A stretch of 64,000 bases of DNA from Plantago ovata (lineage: Eukaryota > Streptophyta > Magnoliopsida > Lamiales > Plantaginaceae), in NCBI GenBank assembly GCA_028274465.1, contig CM051456.1, positions 46,250,870 to 46,314,869 on the forward strand, in the 5' to 3' direction. This document shows, piece by piece, positions 1 to 9,794 of the stretch. The notes under the pieces were generated by a model. It had not been told where the DNA came from and searched no databases. It was given only the letters and a program-made list of their open reading frames with translations. Both the position numbers and the translations under genes were made by a program. How positions within the stretch are numbered: position 1 is the stretch's first letter; each line of letters starts with the position of its first letter.

Positions 1-2055
1 TACATTCTTATTGAGGCAAGGATGGGAGCGGAATGTGCCATTTAAACGCTTGAGTAGTTGGGCCACATAAGAGGGGTAATTGCAAGAGAATGCTCTCGGG
101 ACAATATCTCTATGCATCATCACACAATGAACATGACCCTCATCCAAACCCAATTGATCCAGGATCCTTTGGCCATTGCAGAAGATGTACGGTGATCCAA
201 AAGTAACTACCGGGAGAAGGGCAGATTGGTTAAGTTCTTTTCGTGCCAGCATCAACAGATTGACGAGAAGAGCAAGACTTCCCCCAAGCGAATGACCCGT
301 GAATTGAAACTTGGCTCTATCACCAAATCTACTCAGATGCTGCTTTATCTCAGGCATGAACTGGTCATATATTCCCTTTGCAGCTTCATATATTCCTCTG
401 TGAACTAACACATTCGTGTCCTGTTCATTATCGATGAATTAACACATTGTTTAGATAAATATTATTTTTTGACTCTCCTAATACAGCTTTAGTGTTCTTA
501 CTTGGTTAGACTGAGGTGTCATGACACTAGAGGTCATAGGTATGACACTAGAGGTCATAGGTTCGATTCTTATTTTTATTTACAGTTTATTACTTTAGTG
601 TTCTTACTAACTTTGGAATTTAGGCATACCTCAAATTCTGTTGGTTCGAAAAACAGATTCGCTTGCCAAGACGCCACTGAATCTGATCCCTGAAATTTTA
701 CCAGAGCTTTCTTGTCAAAATATATATGATACTATTAAAATGCAAGCCAAGTATTATGTACTGAATTGAATTAGTTACCTGGATTATGAAGTAGCGAGTG
801 TATATGCTTTCATCATCGCACACAAACCACTCACACGGTGACGAATGTAGTGATTGAAGGTCCTTTGCTGCTTGCTCTCTCTCTTTTTCACCTGCTGCAA
901 CTACTGCTGTCATTGTTGATGCTGCTACAGATGCAGCCATTTCGGAATTGTAAATTCTGCTATAAGAGCTTTTATCTATTCGATTCTCAGTCCTGTTGTT
1001 GACATCCGTCCATAACTGAGGCTTAGATATTAAGTCTTTGTCCAGAGATTGCACAAAAGTTGCTGCTGATGCTGCAATATCATAAGCAGCCTCTGGTCGA
1101 GGAAGCAATCGGGGCTTCTCCTCGTCTAATTTTGTATCAATCAGATGTGTCGATGTGACAGGAACTCTGATTGAATCGTGCTCCATTCTGTCTTTTAGGG
1201 CTTCAGCTTCTGCCTTCTTCACAAGGGAAGATGTTACCAAGTCAAGGCCATACAATCTCTCTAAATCCTCACTCTGCTTGTTTTTATGACAAACATATAT
1301 CCCAAGTAAGTTAGATGTTCATTTAGCATATAGGCGAACGGTCTGGAGATCCAAACCTTAATCAGGAATAGTGTTCTCTGGTGCTTTAATGTGTTGTACA
1401 TGTGTTGTTAAACGGATTAACTTCATACCTTTATATCAGGGATCACATACGCGATGTTGCTCAAGAAAGCTAATTGAGAGAAAAGCTTGTTATCCGACCA
1501 CGAAACATGGCTCAACAAAGATGAGAAAACCTCTGCATCAATGCTAATCTCCACTTCATCAGCATCTTCGTCGTAATAAACATCACAACCTTGATCTTCA
1601 TCATCACAACCTGCAGAATCATCTCCTTCCTCCACATATGCATCTCTGTCCTGTTTCTGCACCCAGTTTCTTCGAAGCTCCATAAGCCTTTCGATCCAAT
1701 TTGCTTGTTTCTTCCCCTCACCGATATCTATCTCATCCTTGAAGTCACTCTCTTCATAGTTATCCGTTTTTGTCCCTTTACTTGTTCCGGTTTCAAGAAG
1801 TAGCGCCTGGATGGGGTCCGGAATCACAGCAGTTGGTATCTGGATGTTGAAGAAGCCAACCGAGCGGCTGTTTACCGGCATGGAGGCCTTAACTTTAGGG
1901 ATTGAATAGCCGATATTGTTGTCTGAGTACGAGCGTTGGATTTGAGACCTTCTGCGTAAATCATCATTGGAGATGGAACGGCGAAAAACGGAGTCTGGTT
2001 TGTGCATATGATCTGATCTTGGTGTGGTGCTTGATAAACTGCATGCCATTGCCAT
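1..2055 (-). CDS. PLIP1: PLIP1-like plastid phospholipase A1 (partial gene, four exons visible)
   Basis: Host lipase of the Arabidopsis PLASTID LIPASE 1 type (class 3 lipase fold). PLIP1 is known to release fatty acid from the sn-1 position of plastid phosphatidylglycerol, feeding acyl chains to seed oil; that role is transferred by homology. Exons on the minus strand are 2055-1429, 1273-779, 689-630 and 420 to beyond the left edge. All three introns are GT-AG and phase 0. The first 534 residues are present; the Arabidopsis protein has about 650. Landmarks: N-terminal RRSIS and RSYSD blocks, [19 protein letters not shown] (exon 1), [11 protein letters not shown] (exon 2), [20 protein letters not shown] (the 60-nt exon 3), GHSLGG with nucleophile Ser near residue 438, and HRDIVPRAF with the likely catalytic Asp near 499. 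The 61-residue Ser-Asp spacing equals PLIP1. The start is the first in-frame ATG; a GTG six codons upstream is ignored. The catalytic His lies outside. The exons look intact. PLIP2 and PLIP3 fit less well in exon 1. Confidence 0.93.
521..562. repeat. Perfect 21-bp tandem duplication in intron 3 of the PLIP1-like gene
   Basis: Two adjacent identical 21-base units beginning ATGACACTAGAGG lie inside the intron between the 60-nt exon and the lipase-core exon. The second unit runs into GGTTCGATTCTT, which resembles a Pol III B box, so a decayed tRNA-derived SINE is possible. No A box is convincing. Confidence 0.8.
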
Positions 2056-3021
2056 AGGTTCGGTTCCTCTCACAGTTTTGATTACCTGCGAGATGCAATG
2101 TTTGTCACTGCAGCATTTGATACTCTCTTAAATTGGCGAATATTTTTCTTTGAAGGACAAAAAAGTGGCCATGGATACAAGGATTTTAAAGAAGTCTTTA
2201 ACTCATGACAAAATGCCACATTGTTTGAAACGAGGAGTTTATTACCAAGACAAGAAGATATACCATGTTATGTTACTTGGAGTAATTACAATCTTAACAA
2301 GTACGTGGTTGGTACTTTCCAGGCTAGTAGTATTTACAAGGCCAAGTGAGATGGAAAAAACAATGATGTACTCCCAAGTAATGGACACTGAGGTTGGTAA
2401 AATGGTACTCCATCCCAATCCCATCGGTTTCAAATCAAACCTCTTAAGTTTACTTTATTTTCAAACTTTAATCGTAAATTATTACTATATTACATATGAT
2501 TCATATATAATATATTAGAAAAATATACTTAATTTGAGTTTATAATATTATTTTATTATAGTTTTTTTTATTGGGTAATGTAAAAGTAATTACTTTTAAA
2601 GTTTTGAAAAAAATCAGTTTAGAAGTTGATTTGAAACAGAGGCAATGAGAGAGTAATTAGCATTAGCAGAATAAAACACCAGTCACGTGCTCATGTGTGT
2701 TTTATTATCTACTTCATCTTGTACTGTAGGCGTATTGTTCTACATAGTAATCCTCAGATCCCATGTTGAAGGAAAATTCAAAGTTGTATGTAATTTTCTA
2801 TGTTAACAGTCATAGGCCGATTAATTTTCTGCGGAAGTACCGATGTAATATTCCGGTATAGCATGACGGTAATATTCTTGCTATAGCGAACAATATCATA
2901 ATTTAAACGGAAAATTACATACTATAGGTGATGATCATATTCTTTCTTACATTATTATTATTAATTATTATTATTAGTGACATGTTTCAATCTTTCTTTT
3001 TAGGGGCTATACATTTGGTAC
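2056..3021. other. Upstream intergenic DNA of the PLIP1-like gene
   Basis: AT-rich sequence upstream of the lipase start; it should hold its promoter and 5' UTR, but I cannot place a TATA box or transcription start. An ATT microsatellite lies at about 2950-2976. An open stretch of 122 codons at 2150-2518 on the plus strand has no recognisable domain and low-complexity composition, so I do not call it a gene. Confidence 0.6.
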
Positions 3022-3308
3022 TGATGAGGCTTACTTTAAGTGGTAACAAAATAGTCTATCAAATACTATATTATTTTATGCCAAGCTAACACTAAACTAC
3101 ATAGAACTTAGTGTAATGGCAAGCTAACTCGAGTGTCGGTCTCTAAGGATCTAGCTTAGGCTCTTACTAACTTACTTCTACTTAGTCAATCGGTAATAAA
3201 TATGTTGGAATAAAGTAAATCAAACAATAGCTAAACTGACACTAACGATAGAGATAAATACTAACGAAGTTCAAATATGATATAAGCGGTTGATAGTAAG
3301 TAGTAGGG
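3022..3308 (-). mobile_element. Truncated 3' part of an Athila-like LTR (element E family)
   Basis: Read on the minus strand, this stretch matches the last ~290 bases of the LTR ending at 61339: the blocks around GAGACCGACACT, TAGTAAGAGCCTAA and TATTTATCTCTA are shared in the same order. It ends in CATCA (TGATG on the plus strand), like the other Athila-like LTRs here. The rest of the LTR is not visible to the right, so it is a fossil fragment. Confidence 0.75.
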
Positions 3309-3735
3309 ATAAAACATAGCCAGTCAGAGACCCATCTAACTGGGGCTAGATGCAATGGACTCAAATTAGATAAATGACTTGAATTACTGAATAAATGACA
3401 CTTGAATTAGATAAATGACTTATGGCTCAAGGGGGAAGCCTAAAATATTCACTCAATATAGTTACTTCTTTTAATAGCAAAACTAACTAGCTTTATCATC
3501 ATTTTTATGACAATTTTAAATAATTTTCCATATCATAAATGTTTATTCTATAATAAAATTGTATATTTATGAAATATAAATAAAACACTGTACAATTTAA
3601 AATTATATAGTGATTGTATAAATTTGTGGTGATTTCTTTTAAAATATACTTCAAAAATCTTTTTGCATAATTTTATTCAGACATTAATTAATTATAATAT
3701 GTGAAAGGGTGAATAGATGATGTAAGTCATAAAAG
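3309..3735. other. AT-rich intergenic stretch
   Basis: No gene recognised. A near-direct repeat of TTAGATAAATGACTT occurs at about 3365-3380 and 3407-3422. The rest is AT-rich and featureless to me. Confidence 0.5.
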
Positions 3736-3890
3736 TCAATTGCCCTTCTTGCCTCACGTCGTCACTCACGCGATATTGCTGGATCGGGCTTTCGTCCATT
3801 GTCCAAGATTCCCCACTGCTGCCCCCGCGGGAGTCCGGGCCGTGTCTCAGTCCCGGTGTGGCTGATCGTCCGAAAAGACCAGCCACAGCA
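3736..3890 (-). pseudogene. NUMT: fragment of mitochondrial 18S rRNA gene (rrn18)
   Basis: The minus strand reads as the conserved small-subunit rRNA core: GACGATCAGCCACACC, GGGACTGAGACACGGCCCGG, GGGGCAGCAGTGGGGAATC, then TTGGACAATGG, CGAAAGCCCGATCCAGCAA and TATCGCGTGAGTGA. The AATCTTGGACAATGG and CGATCCAGCAATATCGCG variants fit plant mitochondrial rrn18, not plastid rrn16, which reads TTTTCCGCAATGG there. About 150 of ~1900 bases are present, with substitutions and a short insertion, so it is non-functional DNA transferred to the nucleus. Confidence 0.88.
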
Positions 3891-4486
3891 TTTAGACGGT
3901 CAAGATTTAGGAATGTCACATATAGTGGACATGTGGCAAAAGTGAAGAATTGAACCCATAAGAATAAAAGAATGTGTCAAGTGTCAAACATTTAGCATGA
4001 ATTAAGGAGATGCCTCGAAATAATTCTTCTTTAATAAATACTAGTACATACCCGTGGTGTTGCCACGACATAATTTGCTTTGTATGATAAAGGTAGGAAA
4101 AATTCAATATGTAATAAAACTCATGAGTGCGTGTAAGTTTTTACAATATAAAAGAAAGAAACATGACAACGCAGGAACAATGATAATTAATTAATTCAAA
4201 TGATAGTCCAAGCGTACTCAGCTCATGCTGGGGTCCATTACATCTAGCACTAGTTAGATGGGACTCATTACATATAGACCCTCTTAGATCAAACTATTAC
4301 GTTGTATTACATGATGTTAGATGTATTTTATTACATCTGAACCCAAAAAACTTATAATTTTGACTTGGACCAAACAGCTCAAATTTTAATATATTACACA
4401 TTTGCCTCAATATTTTCAAATATCAAATTAGCACTAAATAATTATACATAATACACATAATTTTAAAAATTTCAAAATAATCTCAA
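3891..4486. other. Intergenic DNA left of the MITE
   Basis: No gene recognised. It ends with the left copy of the 9-bp target duplication TAATCTCAA (4478-4486). Phrases such as GGGGTCCATTACATCTAG resemble parts of the MITE arms, so an older relative may be buried here, but I cannot define one. Confidence 0.4.
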
Positions 4487-5428
4487 GGGAATTTTCTAAA
4501 AACTACCCCCACTGCTGCACCTAATTACGTTTATTCCCGTGCTAGTTCAACAATTACATCTAGCCCCATTTTATCCAAAAATGTTGACCAACTTACAAAT
4601 CTTCTCTCCCCAGACATGCCCTTACAAATATTTTTATTTTTTCATTTATCTTTTCCTTTTTCTTTTTTCAATATTTTCTTTTCCTTTTTCCTTTTTTTTT
4701 TTCATTAATCATCTTCTTCTTCAAGCTCTAAACTCCGGTACCGAAATTTTTCCGGTACCGGAGTTGTCCCCACACAGCTCCGTCGACCGGAGCTGTAAAT
4801 CAGCTCCGATCGGGGCTGTTTTCAGCCCCAATCGGAGCTGTAAATAGCTCCGATTGGGGATGTTTTCAGCCCCAATCGGAGCTGTAAATAGCTCCGGTTG
4901 GAGCTAATTACAGCACCAATCGGAGCTGTAAATAGCTCCGATCGGAGCTATTTAAAGCTCCGACTAGAGCTGCCAGCTCCGGTCGCCTTTTTTTTCTTTT
5001 TTTCTTTTTTTTTTTTGTTTTTTATTTAATTTTAAATTATTTTTTAGAATTCTTATTATTATTTATTTATTTATTTATTTTAATATTATGGGGTTGATAT
5101 TGAGATATAAAATGTGTAGGGACTTGTTTACAAAAATATTTTAGATGATGTTGAAATTTTAAACATTATGTAGGTTAATTTTGTAAAATTAGAAATTTTG
5201 GAGTCAAATGTGCAATAAAGGAAAGTTGATTGTGTTTGGGTGTTTCTGAAATCTGAATTTTAAATGAGGGCAAATTTATCATTTCCAAGCCTTAATTCGC
5301 CGAAAGTCAAAGTCGTGGGGCTGGATGTAATTGTTTTTCACTAACGAGGGAAAATATGTTATTGTTGAACTAGCAGGGGAAGATTCGTAATTGATGAAAC
5401 TAACAGGGGGTCTGTATGAAAATTACCC
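4487..5428. mobile_element. Mutator-like non-autonomous DNA transposon (942-bp MITE)
   Basis: The left end begins GGGAATTTTC and the right end, inverted, begins GGGTAATTTTC. About 90 bases of imperfect terminal inverted repeat follow, sharing AATTACG and TGCTAGTTCAACAAT. Identical 9-bp target duplications TAATCTCAA flank it (4478-4486 and 5429-5437). Long inverted repeats with a 9-bp duplication are the signature of the Mutator superfamily. There is no transposase; the core is a GC-rich palindromic minisatellite between T/C-rich and T-rich tracts. It would depend on a transposase supplied elsewhere. Confidence 0.85.
4802..4977. repeat. 44-bp palindromic minisatellite in the MITE
   Basis: Four consecutive units of about 44 bases start at 4802, 4846, 4890 and 4934, each opening AGCTCCG and most closing GGAGCTGTAAAT. 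Every unit is nearly self-complementary around GGGGCTG/CAGCCCC or AGCTCCGATCGGAGCT, so each strand can fold into a chain of hairpins. Degenerate related sequence extends from 4731 to 4988, including GGTACCG palindromes. Confidence 0.85.
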
Positions 5429-5550
5429 TAATCTCAAAATTTTTTTACAAATTAACCCTAAACAAACTTTATATTTCAAAATAATCTAAAGAAAAAGAAA
5501 CTTAAAAAAAATAATAATATATACATATATATTATTATATATATATAAAG

Positions 5551-5905
5551 GTTCCACCGGAGCTCCGACAGCTCTAAATCGGAGCAATAAACAGCTCTAA
5601 ATCGGAGATGTTACAACTCCGATTTTGAGCAATAAACAGCTCCGATGTGGAGCTGTTTAACAGCTCCAGATTGGAGCTGTAAACTGTTTACAGGTCCGAT
5701 TAGGAGCTCTTTAACATTTCCTAATCGGAGTTGTTAGAGCTCAACAACTCCGATCTGGAGCTGTTCAACAACTCCAGATTGGAGCTGTAACAACTCCGAT
5801 TAGGAGATGTTAGCTCCGATTCCGGTTCAATTTCGGGACCGGAGAAGAAAGGAGAAGAAAGAATTTAAAAAAAATGTTAAAAAGAAAAAGAGATAAAAAG
5901 AAGGG
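5551..5905. repeat. Second GGAGCT-type palindromic array, inverted relative to the first
   Basis: It is built from the same AGCTCC/GGAGCT words with variant spacers. Reversed, its right side reads CTCCGGTCCCGAAATTG and CCGGAATCGGAGCT, preceded by a T/C-rich tract, matching the left side of the MITE core near 4730. It therefore looks like a second family member in opposite orientation whose outer end was cut off by the Sirevirus inserted at 5906. The last five bases, AAGGG, are the Sirevirus target duplication. Between 5438 and 5550 is only AT-rich DNA. Confidence 0.6.
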
Positions 5906-6384
5906 TGTTGGTCCCTTTAGACAACAAGTAAAGACTGGGGGTTGAATAGTCTTTAAAAACTTTTTGTGTGTAATAAGTTTCTCAGCAAGTGTCTTATTAC
6001 TTTCAGTAATGTGTTTGCTGGTACTTAACTTTCTCAGCATGTACTTGTTACTTTCCAGTGACAAGGTTGCTGATACTTAAGTACAGAGTGCGGAAGACTT
6101 GTACAATAAGTGCTTTTAACGGAAAAACAATTTCAGCAAGTAAAAGATAAATAGATAAAAAACAAAGTAACTTGCTGAATGATAACTTTAGGTAAGTAAA
6201 TCACACAAACACTTTTATAGTGGTATCTGAGTGTGGCGTAATCCCTCAACTAATCCACTTTGTCCTTTTTAAGACTGAATCCACTAAGATAACATATAAG
6301 GTTCCTTACAAATCCTATCACTAATGATTCTCAGAAACCAAAGCACACCTTCCTTGTTTCCAACCTAAACTAGAGAACTGTAAC
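5906..6384 (-). repeat. Sirevirus 3' LTR, outer part
   Basis: Matches the 5' LTR at 50040 from its TGTTGGTCCCTTTAGACAAC end onward. The LTR is interrupted at GTAAC (6380-6384) by the tandem LTR array and resumes after the second GTAAC copy at 22550. Short palindromic words such as TTACTTTCCAGTGACAA and repeated TCTCAGCAAGT/TTCAGCAAGT motifs occur throughout. Confidence 0.9.
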
Positions 6385-7364
6385 TGATGAACGTATTTTT
6401 GACACGTTCATTTAATCTTTTTGACCTTCTTTTGCTATCTTTGAGTGTAGTTTTGTTGGTAGTCTTGTATAATAGTGTCACGTTTTGTTTGTCTTTCATT
6501 TCTCATGTGCTTAGGTACAAAATGGTGGAATTGAGCTTAAGCACAGCATCTTGGATGTATTTTGATCACGCTTGAGCACCTTGACTTCCATGGACGTGCC
6601 CGTGAGTGCCCGAGCCCCTAATAAAGTGACTGGAGATCGCGTTTCCAATAATTTCACTTGGGAAATAACTTATCCTTACCTAGGAAGCCAGTGTAAAAGT
6701 TCGGATGAAGGTCTTTTGAGCCGTTCAAGTGTGCAAGATTGGAGCAGTCTATCCATTTTGGCCATAACGTCTTTATACGGTACTGGATTGACCTAAAATC
6801 AACGCCCTCACGTAGCTAATTCAAAGAGCTATCAAACGGTAGGTCACATGAACCAATCCGACATTAGATGAGCCCTACAGGTCCATTTCAGGTGGGGTGA
6901 TTCGCCTGACTCTATAGGCGAATCGCCCCAGAGAGACCTCATTTTCACAGGTTTCTGTTTTGTGGACTATTTCTGGGGGCGAATGGCCCGAGATCGGCTC
7001 AAAGATGAGATTTTGGGTTTAAAACTCCATTTTCAGTTACCCCTTTTCATTCTTTAGGTTTTACTTTGTGTTTTTGGAGCGTTCTCAAGCCCCAATTCTC
7101 AGATCTAGACATAGGAAGCTTGTAATAAATTAGAGATTGAAGATTACGCACTTGGATTGCATTACCCATTCATCTACGAAGATGTTTTTAGCGATTCCAC
7201 TGAAGAGTGACAGCTTGTGGTAATATTGTATCAAAACCCTTTCTTGTATTTGAATTGATGTATTCTATTGATTATTCATATGAATTGATGTTTATCATTA
7301 TGTGTATGAATAGCTAATCTTATTGTGTTGGTGGTACAATGTGGAGTCGATCATATATGTATTA

Positions 7365-9404
7365 TGTAACGATATCGGTTTTTAAAATAAAAAAAAATTT
7401 CTTGGAAAATAAAATATTTGAAATAATTCAAAGGTAATGGTCAACAATAAATGCAGAAACCGACTTTGGCGCCACGGCGCATACAGACTCAAAATTATCC
7501 AACGGTAACTAGAAAAGTTTCAAAAGAAAGTAACGGATAATGAAGAATATAAAGAGTTTTTCTTCTTATTTGAAAGCATAAAATCCCAACAAATGCCCCA
7601 GTCCCTTCACTCAGTCGCTGGATGCCTACTCTTGCTCGCCTTCATTTGAATCTGGAAGGAAGGAATTTTTTGAAAACAAATAGAGCGTGAGATAAAGGAT
7701 CTCAGTGAGGTTCTAAGTTAACAAAAGAAAAGTAAACAGTTTGAAAACAAAATCATTTGCAGCAGATAAAATAGCAGACAGAACAGATAACAGAACGTAA
7801 AGACAGAACAGATAAGTCGAAGTCCCTTGGTGCAACCCGCCTTGTTACTCCTACACCCAGATTGCCCTTATAGCTCCCTCCAGAGGGTATACAACTCCGG
7901 ACAGAAACAGAAAACCCCGTGTACTTTGGGGAAACAGAACCTACGACCCTAATAGACCTCAGCGACTTCTGCCTCGTGCCTAAAAGGGATTAGACTAGGC
8001 AATAACTAAGCAAACCCGATAGTCCTCACTACCCAAGCCTACCTAATTATGACCTAATCGACCGGTCACACATAAACAAACATAACAGATACAGATACAG
8101 ATACAGAACAAACAGATAATAATAATCAGATCTCGAAACATCGAGAAGTCTTCCTGCAGAAGAGTTAATCCAGAACAGAGTAGCAACAAACAAAGATAAG
8201 CAAACATTCATACTTAGGACTTAGTTACTTTTACGCGGAAGCATACGATATAACAGACATATATTAATAGATACAAGTTATCACATAGCCTTCCAGTTTT
8301 TCGCAAATAGATAAGTTTTGGGGTGAACACTCACCTTAGAGAGTTAAGCACTAGATCACGGAATCAAGACTTGAATGGCGGCGCAGCGAACAACAAAGAA
8401 TCTAAACATAACCCAGTGTTACCATCTAGAGTCGAATCGAAAGACAAAATAAAGAAAGGTGGCAGAAGGGCTAAGGTAGGGTTCGAACTCGGGACCTCTA
8501 AGTTAGTCAAAGGATACCTAACCAACTAAGCTAGCAAATCAAACAGTTACAAAGCTACAAGACAGAAACTATTTAACTTGGGTAGTTTTCAGAAAACACT
8601 CTTTTACTCTTTGGAAATTACTAAAGTACCCTCAGAGGTAAATTGCAAAACAGTACTACACTTTCAACAAACTCCAGAACAGTCCTTAGAGAAAACTTGT
8701 TTTAACAGTTAGTCCAGCACAATAAAATTACCAAACTACCCTCGTACAGTAATTGCAGAAAAGTCCTTTTAGTTTTCAGAAAGTACAGTCAAGTTCAACA
8801 ACCCTTTACACTTGCACAACAGTCCTAAAAAATAAATAAGTCTTTCAAACTAGTCCTCAGTCAACACGGTCAAAGACAATTTGCAAAAAGGTCCTTTCAA
8901 ATTCCACAAAACTCAAACAAGTCCCCAAGGGTCAGATTATTACACTAAGGTCCAGTCAGTTTTTCAAAGTCAAACAAATCCAACACGGTCAACATACGAG
9001 GTCAAACAACAACTATCCTAGGTCCCGGTTCTCAGTTCATATACGAGGTCAAAGGCAGCAGGGGTAAAACGGGAATAAAAGAAGGGAAGCAAACGAAAAG
9101 AAGAAAAACAGAGCACTACCTTCGGACGGAATTGGATAGAGAGAATCGAACTGAACGGGGTACGAATGGAGTGGAACAATCAAACTGCAAATCACGAAAA
9201 CAACGAGATCCAAATCAAGATTGCTAGCTGATCCAAACGAGACGAATCGAATTAGCTCTACGCGAACTATCAAATGACGAATTCGTTTACGCGGGAAGTA
9301 AATTAAGTAATTACCGAATAAAATACTTTACTCCGATAATTAAATAATTAAATAAATTAATTAAATAATAAAGTAATAAATAAATTAAAAAAAGGGGTGT
9401 TACA
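7365..9404 (-). repeat. 3' LTR of the chimeric Tekay-like element
   Basis: A 2,040-base LTR: on the minus strand it starts TGTAACACCCC right after the polypurine tract and ends CGATATCGTTACA. It is AT-rich near its start, and a tRNA-like segment lies in its middle. A 74-codon open stretch at 9049-9273 has no recognisable domain. Confidence 0.8.
8469..8535 (-). other. tRNA-like segment with Pol III A and B boxes in the LTR
   Basis: The minus strand reads TAGCTTAGTTGG (fits the A-box consensus TRGYNNARNNGG) and, about 37 bases on, CCCGAGTTCGAACCC (fits the B box GWTCRANNC). Arms other than the T arm do not fold well and I cannot read an anticodon arm, so this is a tRNA-derived relic or convergent promoter, not a working tRNA gene. 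Confidence 0.5.
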
Positions 9405-9441
9405 CTCTCCCCCCCTTAAAAGAAGTTTCGTCCTCGAAACT
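9405..9441 (-). promoter_or_regulatory. Polypurine tract and upstream hairpin of the chimeric element
   Basis: On the minus strand a 7-bp-stem hairpin AGTTTCG-AGGA-CGAAACT (9441-9424) is followed by TTTTAAGGGGGGGAGAG and then the LTR start. This is the priming site for plus-strand DNA synthesis in LTR elements. Confidence 0.8.
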
Positions 9442-9794
9442 CAACTAATGCGAAACTAAGGAACGTGGAACGGAGAAACGAAAGTCTTCAACTTCAAACG
9501 ACGGATGAAACAATAAACTCGCAAGTTAAAAGTTAATAAAAGTCGAAACTAGCCTAAAGGAAACGGAGCCTACCTCTACAACCAAACGCTTCCAAGTAAC
9601 AAGTCCTCAATAAGCCGGTACCTAACCTTCAAATGAATCTATCCTAGCAAAAGAAGTGCAGTTCGATAAACAAACACGACTTAGAAGAGGTTTGTCCAAA
9701 CGTGCATACCTTTTGCCACATTTGCTGACAAAGCCTCACGTCCAACCATGCTATAGACTCTTGGCTTGGCCTTCTCACTACTTCCTTGATTCCT

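Noticed and set aside
226-408. Plus-strand open frame opposite the lipase exon
   Set aside because: It is the shadow of the minus-strand exon encoding GHSLGG; splice sites and homology fix the minus strand.
2150-2518. 122-codon plus-strand open frame upstream of the lipase
   Set aside because: No domain, AT-rich, and no homology I recognise. A chance frame is more likely.
3736-3890. Plastid 16S rRNA fragment
   Set aside because: Diagnostic bases (AATCTTGGACAATGG) fit mitochondrial rrn18 instead.
3692-3919. 75-codon minus-strand frame
   Set aside because: Runs through the rrn18 fragment, so it is not coding.
4731-4988. CRISPR-like array of 44-bp units
   Set aside because: Units are contiguous with no unique spacers, in a plant genome; it is a minisatellite.
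8469-8535. Functional tRNA gene
   Set aside because: Only A and B boxes fit; acceptor and anticodon arms do not pair.
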